Assembly: GCA_022798155.1 (NCBI GenBank)
Contig: JAAWLY010000012.1
Location: 1 to 21,857, forward strand
Origin: Lawsonibacter sp.
GTDB lineage: Bacteria > Bacillota > Clostridia > Oscillospirales > Oscillospiraceae
DNA: 21,857 bases
Direction: 5' to 3'
In this document: positions 7,537-12,731 of the stretch, one piece after another
How positions within the stretch are numbered: position 1 is the stretch's first letter
Layout of the letters: every line of letters starts with the position of its first letter
The notes under the pieces: generated by a model
What the model saw: only the letters and a program-made list of their open reading frames with translations
Database searches by the model: none
What the model was told of the DNA's origin: nothing
Made by a program: the position numbers and the translations under genes

Positions 7537-7570
7537 GGACAGCCGGAGCCTGTAAAGACTCCGGCTGTCC
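7537..7570 (-). other. 12-bp intercistronic hairpin between adhesin and sortase
   Basis: GGACAGCCGGAG (7537-7548) pairs perfectly with CTCCGGCTGTCC (7559-7570) around a 10-base loop. On the transcribed minus strand the stem is followed by CTCAAAACG, with no T-tract, so it is not a standard intrinsic terminator. It lies just after the adhesin stop and is more likely to protect the adhesin mRNA 3' end or to lower sortase expression relative to the adhesin. That role is inferred from position only. Confidence 0.6.
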
Positions 7571-7588
7571 GGTGCGGGATGGGAACGC

Positions 7589-10500
7589 TTACGCGTCCTT
7601 CTTCTTTTTCTTGAGAAGGCTCATAACCGCCAGCCCGCAGGCAGACAGAGCCGCCGCCGCATACCACAGCACGGAGATATCTCCGGTGGCGGGTACTTCG
7701 GCCAGAGGCACTTCCTCGTCGGGAATCTCGATCTCGGGGTCCTCGGGCGCCGGGGCCAGGGGAACTTCGGTATCGGGAACCTCTACCTCAGGCGGGGAGG
7801 ACAGGGGCACCTCGGGATCGGGAATCTCGGGCTCGTCGGGGTCCTCAGGGTCCTCGCCGGGCTCCTCGGGCTTGTTGGGCTCCTCGGGCTTGGTGTAGGT
7901 GTTGTTGAAGGTGATGCCATTCACTGTCTCAGGTGTTTCCAGAACGTTGCCGTCCTTGTCGGTGGTCTTCTGAATGAGGGGATCGCCGACAGTCAGGGTG
8001 GTCATGGTGACAGTCTTGTCGCCGATCTTGACGGTTTCGGACTTCTCAGTCACCACAATGGTGATCCGATAGGTGGTTCCGTCGTAGCCAATGCCGTCTT
8101 CCGTTCCCTTGGGCTCCGTCACGTAGAAGGTGTAGGTGTCGGGCTTCGTGAAGATGTCGTGGGGGAAGGTGAAGGTGGCGTTGCCGTTGGCGTCGTTGCT
8201 CACAGAGCCGCCAGGAACCAAAGTCCCGTCAGGATACCGCATCTCGAAGGTGAACCGGTCCGCATCGATCTTCATCTCGGAGTTGTCGGCGGTGTTGGTC
8301 AGAGTCTTGTGCATCCCAATGTCCTCATCATGGTCATTGGTGCCCTTGAACTCGCTCTCCTCGCCGATCTGGAGGAAGCCGTTGTTGGCGATGCCGCCGC
8401 CGTGGGTGTTGGCGGAGAGGTTGCCCGCGATGAGCACACCCTTGCCTTCAGCCAAGGTCTTCATGGCGTTGATAGCGCTGTTGATAGCGGCTTGGTCGGG
8501 GTGGGCGGTGAGGAAGACCATCCGGTTGCCGAAGACGGGGCCGTTGTCGGTCTGCTCCACCTTGTTCAGCTCCAGGATATAGTTGCCGTCCGGGTCCTTT
8601 TGCAGCTCGCCGGTCTTGGGGTCGGTGGCGTAGCAGTAGGTGTAGCCTTCCCAGTTGGCGTCGCCGCCGCCCAGCATCTCGTTGCCGATGATGATGCCGG
8701 CGGTTCCCTGGGAGTTGCTCTGCGTGGCGTCGCCAGCGGTGAAGACGTCCTGGGCGAACTCCTTGAAGATCTCGTTGGCGGCCCACATGCTGTACCCGTC
8801 GATCTTGTCGCCATTGCCGAGGTGTCCGGCGGTGTGGCCGCTGCCCAGGGAGGTGTTCCCATAGATGGCCGCGCCGTCCTTGACATAGACGATAGTCTGG
8901 CCGTGGACGCAGGCGGACAGGCCGCCGCCCAGGCCGTTGGCGGTATTGCTGGTGACGATGGCGTTGGTCAGCTTCAAAGAGCCGTCGGCCTCGATATAGA
9001 TGCCGCCGCCGCCCAGGTCCTTGGTGGTGTAGGTCACGTTGTTGGTGATCCGGCCGCCGGAGATCTCGCCTTTACCCTGGATATAGATGCCGCCGCCCTC
9101 GCCGAGGGTCGCGGTGTTGCCGTCCACGGTTCCGCCGGTCATGTTCAGCTTGCCGGGGTTCTTGACATAACCGCTGGCAGTAGTTTTGCTGTGCTCCACA
9201 AAGATGCCGCCGCCCTCGCCAGCCTTGTTGCCGGAGATGGTGCCGCCCTTCAGATCAAATTCAGCGCCGATGTCCACATAGACGCCGCCGCCCTGGCCGG
9301 TGGGCTCCTCGTTGGGTTTTCCCGTGTTGGACCAGTCTTCAGAGTTGGCGGTATTGCCGGAGATGGTGCCGCCCTCCATCTCGAACTTGCCGCCGTTTCC
9401 TACAGCGACGCCGCCACCATCCTGGGTGGTGGTGTTGTTGGAGATGGTTCCGCCGGTCATGGTGAACTTGCCGCCATTTTCCACCAGCACGCCGCCGCCG
9501 TTGCTGTCTTTAATGGCGTTGTTGTTGGAGATGGAGCCGTTGCTCATGTTGAACTCGCTGTCTTTACCAACATAAACTCCGCCGCCGCCAGTACCTTTTC
9601 CGCCGGTGATGGTGACGTCGCCGGTCAGGTGGACCTTGCCGCCGGAGACCACGGTGATGACGCGTTTGCCGGTGGTATCGTTGTTGGTGATGGTGCCGCC
9701 TTTGACATATTCGCCGTCAGCGATAGTCAGCTCTTTGCCGTCAGTTACCCGAATGGAAGTTTCACCAGTAACCTCATTGTAGTTCAGGGTAACGCCGTTC
9801 AGGATGAGGGTTACATCCTCATCAGAGTCAAGAGCATTTTGCAGCTCCTTAGCCAGATTCCAGTCTGAACCATCCTCATTTTTTCCGCTGGTGGCATAGC
9901 AGCCGCTGGTGTGGACATGCTCTGTGGTGGTGCAGTCCAGAACCTTCTCCTCGGTGACCTTGGTGGTATAGCAGCCGTCGGTGTGGGGGCTCTCAGTCTG
10001 GCCGCAGACCAGAGTGGAGTTTGCCTTGTAGCAGCCTTCGCCGTGGGCGTGGGCCGGAAGGTCGCTCGTGGAGCAGGTCAGCTGCTTTTGGGACTCATAG
10101 CAGCTGTCGCTGTGGGAGTGGCCGGCGGACTCGGACTCGGAGCAGGACAGGACTTCCTTGGTAGTCTCTGTAACTTCGTAGCATCCGGAGCCATGGGTAT
10201 GGCCGGGAGTTGCCACGTTGCCCTCCTCATCGAGAACGTCAGGGCCTTCCGTTTCGCTGCAGGTCAAGGTTTCGGTTGTCTCAACCTCGGTGGTGTAGCA
10301 GCCGGAGTCGTGGGAGTGGCCCTCGCTCTCGCTCTCACCGCAGGTCAGAACCTCGATATCCGTGTAGCAGCTATCATCATGGGTGTGCACCGAACCTCCG
10401 CCCTCGGGAATGGAGCAGTCCAGCGTCCAATCATTGACATAGCAGTCGTCGGAGTGGGTGTGGCTGTGGCTGGGATCGGAGCAGGTCAGCTCCTTGACCT

Positions 10501-10660
10501 CCACGTTCTTGTAACAACTGTCAGTATGGGAGTGGGCGGTCTGTCCGCAGACCAGCCTGGACTCAACCGTCTTCGCGGCCAAAGCGGGGGTAAGCGACAT
10601 CACGAGGGCAACAGACAGGGCAAGAGCACGTTTCAGGGAACGTCCATAAATTTTTTTCAT
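7589..10660 (-). CDS. Sortase-anchored surface adhesin with Cys/His modules and beta-helix repeats
   Basis: A 1023-aa secreted, wall-anchored protein. Residues 1-29 form a signal peptide ending ALAA. Residues 36-256 hold nine modules of the type hydrophobic-x-C, then H-x-H or a single His, then CY, each about 20-40 aa. From about 300 to 640 come many GGTISGN...GGGVYV repeats typical of a right-handed beta-helix (polymorphic-membrane-protein-like). About 795-920 looks like a pilin-type isopeptide domain (FTFEMRYPDG to FNNTY). A Pro/Glu/Asp linker then repeats IPDxEVPL-like units three times and leads to the sorting signal VPATGD (989-994), a hydrophobic helix and KKKKKDA. The ATG at 10660 follows AAAGGAAG by six bases. 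The sortase encoded next probably anchors it. Adhesion is inferred from architecture; the target is unknown. Confidence 0.9.
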   Translation of the reverse strand: MKKIYGRSLKRALALSVALVMSLTPALAAKTVESRLVCGQTAHSHTDSCYKNVEVKELTCSDPSHSHTHSDDCYVNDWTLDCSIPEGGGSVHTHDDSCYTDIEVLTCGESESEGHSHDSGCYTTEVETTETLTCSETEGPDVLDEEGNVATPGHTHGSGCYEVTETTKEVLSCSESESAGHSHSDSCYESQKQLTCSTSDLPAHAHGEGCYKANSTLVCGQTESPHTDGCYTTKVTEEKVLDCTTTEHVHTSGCYATSGKNEDGSDWNLAKELQNALDSDEDVTLILNGVTLNYNEVTGETSIRVTDGKELTIADGEYVKGGTITNNDTTGKRVITVVSGGKVHLTGDVTITGGKGTGGGGVYVGKDSEFNMSNGSISNNNAIKDSNGGGVLVENGGKFTMTGGTISNNTTTQDGGGVAVGNGGKFEMEGGTISGNTANSEDWSNTGKPNEEPTGQGGGVYVDIGAEFDLKGGTISGNKAGEGGGIFVEHSKTTASGYVKNPGKLNMTGGTVDGNTATLGEGGGIYIQGKGEISGGRITNNVTYTTKDLGGGGIYIEADGSLKLTNAIVTSNTANGLGGGLSACVHGQTIVYVKDGAAIYGNTSLGSGHTAGHLGNGDKIDGYSMWAANEIFKEFAQDVFTAGDATQSNSQGTAGIIIGNEMLGGGDANWEGYTYCYATDPKTGELQKDPDGNYILELNKVEQTDNGPVFGNRMVFLTAHPDQAAINSAINAMKTLAEGKGVLIAGNLSANTHGGGIANNGFLQIGEESEFKGTNDHDEDIGMHKTLTNTADNSEMKIDADRFTFEMRYPDGTLVPGGSVSNDANGNATFTFPHDIFTKPDTYTFYVTEPKGTEDGIGYDGTTYRITIVVTEKSETVKIGDKTVTMTTLTVGDPLIQKTTDKDGNVLETPETVNGITFNNTYTKPEEPNKPEEPGEDPEDPDEPEIPDPEVPLSSPPEVEVPDTEVPLAPAPEDPEIEIPDEEVPLAEVPATGDISVLWYAAAALSACGLAVMSLLKKKKKDA
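9894..10555 (-). repeat. Nine diverged Cys/His module repeats in the adhesin
   Basis: The encoded modules begin LVCGQ, LTCSD, LDCSI, LTCGE, LTCSE, LSCSE, LTCST, LVCGQ and LDCTT. Each ends in a His-rich turn followed by CY, for example HSHTDSCY, HSHDSGCY or HVHTSGCY. Spacing varies from about 13 to over 30 residues between the two cysteines, so this is a diverged protein repeat and not a recent DNA duplication. Similar CG..H.H..CY units occur at the N-termini of many large gut Firmicutes surface proteins (recalled knowledge). Disulfide pairing or metal binding is possible. Confidence 0.75.
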
Positions 10661-10666
10661 ACATAT

Positions 10667-10706
10667 CTTCCTTTCTTTGCAAATTTGCTCGGATGCAAAG
10701 TATCCG
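10667..10706 (-). promoter_or_regulatory. Possible expression platform and ribosome site of the adhesin
   Basis: Just after the third aptamer the transcript can form CGGAT-actttgc-ATCCG (10706-10690). The alternative is CTTTGC (10700-10695) paired with GCAAAG (10680-10675), which ends four bases before the GGAAG ribosome site (10671-10667). The two pairings share bases and cannot coexist. There is no T-tract, so control would be at translation and not termination. The pairings are seen by eye; switching is inferred. Confidence 0.4.
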
Positions 10707-10791
10707 GCGGCCGGGCTGGCATTGTGGTTGACACATTAGCCCCCATAGCTTTGCGTCCCGTCATTTCTGGCGGTTTGCTAATCATAATTAG
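10703..10791 (-). promoter_or_regulatory. GEMM-I riboswitch-like aptamer 3 (start-proximal, apparent G20A variant)
   Basis: The core GCAAACC, a P2 helix CCGCCA-GAAA-TGACGG with one mismatch, then GGGACGCAAAGC, GGGGGCTAA, a TGTG/CACA P3 hairpin and GCCAGCCCGGCCGCCGG match the GEMM-I (c-di-GMP-I) order. Aligned to the Vibrio Vc2 aptamer, the base before the G of GCAAACC is A (10779) where G20 is expected; A47 and C92 appear kept. In GEMM-Ib riboswitches G20A is associated with cyclic AMP-GMP recognition (established knowledge). The 5' strand forms CTAAT-tatg-ATTAG (10791-10778), which hides positions 20 and 21. No clean P1 was found for this copy. Confidence 0.7.
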
Positions 10792-10877
10792 TGGCTGGGC
10801 GGGCATGACGCGCGGGGCGCGTTTTAGCTCCCTGGCTTTGCGTCCCGCCGTTTCCGGCGGTTTGCCTTTTATAATCA
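10785..10877 (-). promoter_or_regulatory. GEMM-I (c-di-GMP-I) riboswitch aptamer 2
   Basis: This copy has AAAAGGCAAACC, a perfect P2 helix CCGCCG-GAAA-CGGCGG, GGGACGCAAAGCC, GGGAGCTAAAA, a P3 hairpin ACGCGC-ccc-GCGCGT and the 3' strand ATGCCCGCCCAGCCAC. P1 can form from TGATTA (10877-10872) with TAATTA (10790-10785), including one G-U pair. G20, A47 and C92 equivalents are present, so c-di-GMP is the expected ligand. Its P1 3' strand overlaps the 5' hairpin of aptamer 3, so folding of the two may compete. Confidence 0.82.
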
Positions 10878-10944
10878 GCGGCCAGGCTGACATATCGCCG
10901 CAGCGGAGCGAGCTAGGCCAACGTCCCCGGCGTGGGGGACGGGT

Positions 10945-11055
10945 TTACGCCGTAACTCCGTACTTGATTTCCAGGCGGGGGAAAACCCGCATGGAGCCGA
11001 CTTAGTCCCTATGGCTTTGCGTCCCGCCGTTTCCGACGGTTTGCCAAGTGCGTAA
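10945..11055 (-). promoter_or_regulatory. GEMM-I (c-di-GMP-I) riboswitch aptamer 1 (promoter-proximal)
   Basis: The most complete copy. TTACGC (11055-11050) pairs perfectly with GCGTAA (10950-10945) as P1. ACTTGGCAAACC leads to the P2 helix CCGTCG-GAAA-CGGCGG with one U-G pair, then GGGACGCAAAGCC and GGGACTAAG. An extended P3 (CCA-t-GCGGG with CCCGC-c-TGG) comes before TACGGAGTTACGG. Equivalents of G20, A47 and C92 are all present. Order and spacing follow the Vibrio Vc2 aptamer closely. A hairpin, CGTCCCC-cacgcc-GGGGACG, follows at about 10941-10922 without a T-tract. Confidence 0.87.
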
Positions 11056-11090
11056 GAGTATCTTCGTGCTCTGCGTCGCTGTGCTCATTG

Positions 11091-11124
11091 GCCCCGCCGT
11101 CTTGGATGCGAAAGACGGCGGGGC
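11091..11124 (-). other. Strong 13-bp hairpin in the adhesin leader
   Basis: GCCCCGCCGTCTT (11124-11112) pairs perfectly with AAGACGGCGGGGC (11103-11091) around TCGCATCC. It begins two bases after the stop of the possible leader peptide and about 36 bases before aptamer 1. No T-tract follows, so it is not a classical terminator. It could stall polymerase, insulate the aptamers from upstream pairing or stabilise the 5' end. Confidence 0.65.
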
Positions 11125-11126
11125 GA

Positions 11127-11156
11127 TTACCAGGGTGGAATCATCTGTTCTTTCAT
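11127..11156 (-). CDS. Possible 9-residue leader peptide (MKEQMIPPW)
   Basis: A GGAGGT ribosome site (11169-11164) sits seven bases before an ATG that opens a short frame reading MKEQMIPPW and then TAA. It lies in the adhesin leader, about 70 nt after the predicted transcription start and directly before the 13-bp hairpin. A Pro-Pro pair near the end is a known slow-translation context, so a stalled ribosome could influence the hairpin. There is no evidence of conservation. A longer alternative frame (62 aa, 11190-11002) runs through aptamer 1 and is less plausible. Confidence 0.3.
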   Translation of the reverse strand: MKEQMIPPW

Positions 11157-11230
11157 CGCGCATACCTCCATTTCTGCGTTCCGTTACCATACTATGTACA
11201 AGTGTCCGAACCAGTTTCCAAACATATATA

Positions 11231-11260
11231 ATTATACCATACTTCCCCAGAAAAGCACAA
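11231..11260 (-). promoter_or_regulatory. Extended -10 promoter of the adhesin-sortase operon
   Basis: On the minus strand TATAAT (11236-11231) is preceded by TGG, giving a perfect extended -10. TTGTGC (11260-11255) lies 18 bp upstream as a weak -35. The surrounding DNA is clearly A/T-rich compared with the rest of the window. Transcription would start near 11224 and produce a leader of about 565 nt before the adhesin ATG. No other good promoter was seen between lysA and the adhesin. Confidence 0.72.
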
Positions 11261-11288
11261 GGGGATTTAGCTTCTTTTTTTAATAGGT

Positions 11289-11325
11289 AAAACAGGCCGA
11301 GACGCCGTACGTCTCAGCCTGTTTT
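11289..11325. terminator. Terminator after lysA, bidirectional
   Basis: AAAACAGGCCGAGAC and GTCTCAGCCTGTTTTT form a stem with one mismatch around GCCGTAC. On the minus strand it ends in TTTT just after the lysA stop. On the + strand it also ends in TTTTT. It separates lysA from the promoter of the adhesin operon, which runs in the same direction. Confidence 0.82.
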
Positions 11326-11332
11326 TGCGGCT

Positions 11333-12592
11333 TCAGTCCCAGATGGCGGTGGCGAAGTAGTCCTCGGGGGTTTCGGCCCGGCGGATGAGGCGGGTGGAGC
11401 CGTCCTGACAGAGGAGGACCTCAGCCGAGCGCAGCCGGCCGTTGTACTGGTAGCCCATGGCGTGGCCGTGGGCGCCGGTGTCGTGGATGACCAGCAGGTC
11501 GCCGACGTGGATTTCGGGCAGCATCCGGTCCACGGCGAACTTGTCGCAGTTTTCGCACAGCGAGCCGGTAACGTCGTACTTGTGGTCGCAGGGGGCGGTT
11601 TCCCTGCCCATGACGGTGATGTGGTGGTAGGCCCCGTAGATGGCCGGGCGCATCAGGTTGGCGGCGCAGGCGTCCACGCCGATATACTCCTTGTAGATGT
11701 GCTTTTCGTGGAGCACCCGGGTGACCAGATGGCCGTATGGGGCCAGCATGAACCGGCCCAGCTCGGTGTGGATGGCCACATCCCCCATGCCGGCGGGGAC
11801 CAGGATGTCCTCATAGGCCTTCCGCACCCCCTGGCCGATGAGGCTGATGTCGTTGGCGGGCTGGTCGGGGCGGTAGGGCACGCCGATTCCCCCGGACAGA
11901 TTGACAAAGGTGATATGGCACCCGGTCTCCCGCTGCAGCTCCACGGCGGTTTGGAATAGGATGGCGGCCAGGGCGGGGTAGTAGTCGTTGGAGATGGTGT
12001 TGGAGGCCAGGAAGGCGTGGATGCCGAACTCCTCCGCCCCCAGCTCCTTCAAACGGATGAAGGCCTGGGCCATCTGCGCCCGGGTCATGCCGTATTTGGC
12101 CTGGCCGGGGTTGTCCATCACCTGGAAGCCCTCCTTGCTCTCCCCCAGGGTGAAGGTGCCGCCGGGGTTATACCGGCAGGAGATTTTCTTGGGGATATAG
12201 CCGATGGTATCCTTCAAAAAGTCGATGTGGGTGATATCGTCCAGGTTGATGGTGGCCCCCAGCTGGGCGGCCAGGGCAAATTCCTCCGCCGGGGTGTCGT
12301 TGGAGGAGAACATGATTTCCTCCCCGGCAAAGCCGCAGCGCTGGGACATCATCAGCTCAGTGAGGGAGGAGCAGTCCACGCCGCAGCCCTCCTCCCGGAG
12401 GAGCTTGAGAATCTGGGGGGTGGGGGTGGCCTTTACGGCGAAGTGCTCCTGAAACCCGGGATTCCAGGCGAAGGCGGCTTTCACCGCCCGGGCGTTTTCC
12501 CGGATGCCCTTCTCATCGTAGAGGTGGAAGGGAGTGGGGTAGTCTTTTACAATCTCCTGGAGCTGCTCCAGGGTGACAAATGGTTTTTTCAT
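11333..12592 (-). CDS. lysA: Diaminopimelate decarboxylase (LysA)
   Basis: LysA decarboxylates meso-diaminopimelate to L-lysine, the last step of the pathway. The 419-aa product is a PLP-dependent fold-III enzyme. The PLP lysine is Lys54 in HFAVKATPTP. It also has LSGGIGVPY, a phosphate-binding ELGRF and the C-terminal signature GSLCENCDKFAVDRMLP with Cys346, then GDLLVIHDTGAHGHAMGYQY. In place of the common GIHAHIGSQ it has GIHAFLASN, as in a clostridial subgroup. The ATG at 12592 follows AAGGAG by about ten bases. An open frame reaches 12673, but that stretch contains the promoter. dapF, the preceding step, lies on the other side of glnA. Confidence 0.94.
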   Translation of the reverse strand: MKKPFVTLEQLQEIVKDYPTPFHLYDEKGIRENARAVKAAFAWNPGFQEHFAVKATPTPQILKLLREEGCGVDCSSLTELMMSQRCGFAGEEIMFSSNDTPAEEFALAAQLGATINLDDITHIDFLKDTIGYIPKKISCRYNPGGTFTLGESKEGFQVMDNPGQAKYGMTRAQMAQAFIRLKELGAEEFGIHAFLASNTISNDYYPALAAILFQTAVELQRETGCHITFVNLSGGIGVPYRPDQPANDISLIGQGVRKAYEDILVPAGMGDVAIHTELGRFMLAPYGHLVTRVLHEKHIYKEYIGVDACAANLMRPAIYGAYHHITVMGRETAPCDHKYDVTGSLCENCDKFAVDRMLPEIHVGDLLVIHDTGAHGHAMGYQYNGRLRSAEVLLCQDGSTRLIRRAETPEDYFATAIWD

Positions 12593-12629
12593 GTGGAATT
12601 CGCTCCTTTTTTCTGTATGAGGCAAAGTC

Positions 12630-12658
12630 AGTCTATCTTCTTTCCTCCGATTTGTCAA
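12630..12658 (-). promoter_or_regulatory. lysA promoter
   Basis: On the minus strand TTGACA (12658-12653), a 17-bp spacer and TAGACT (12635-12630) give a good vegetative promoter. Transcription would start about 30 bases before the lysA ATG. Its -35 box lies eight bases from the -35 box of the divergent glnA promoter. Confidence 0.72.
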
Positions 12659-12666
12659 TAAAATCC

Positions 12667-12696
12667 TTGACAACCTGGGGGAAACAATGCGATACT
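12667..12696 (+). promoter_or_regulatory. glnA promoter
   Basis: TTGACA (12667-12672) is followed after 18 bp by GATACT (12691-12696), four of six matches to the -10 consensus. Together with the lysA -35 it forms the inverted repeat TTGTCAA-taaaatcc-TTGACAA (12652-12673). No GlnR-type operator was recognised with confidence. Confidence 0.6.
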
Positions 12697-12731
12697 AATA
12701 GCCAACATAGGGAAAGAGAGGGTTTCAGCGT

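Noticed and set aside
8159..9868. Plus-strand open frame of 569 codons opposite the adhesin
   Set aside because: It mirrors the repetitive beta-helix region; its Gly/Val/Ala repeats are the antisense reading of GGTISGN units.
9894..10555. Cys/His modules as classical zinc fingers or LIM domains
   Set aside because: Spacing is irregular, the protein is secreted and anchored, and the units match extracellular CG..H.H..CY modules, not nuclear zinc-binding folds.
7589..10660. Repetitive adhesin DNA as a CRISPR array or tandem DNA repeat
   Set aside because: The repeats are degenerate at the DNA level, vary in length and stay in frame in a coding sequence with signal peptide and sorting signal.
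10922..10941. CGTCCCC/GGGGACG hairpin as a terminator after aptamer 1
   Set aside because: No T-tract follows on the transcribed strand, so intrinsic termination is unlikely.
11002..11190. 62-codon minus-strand frame in the adhesin leader
   Set aside because: It reads through aptamer 1, its start has no spaced ribosome site and composition is not protein-like. The shorter MKEQMIPPW frame is kept as a low-confidence alternative.
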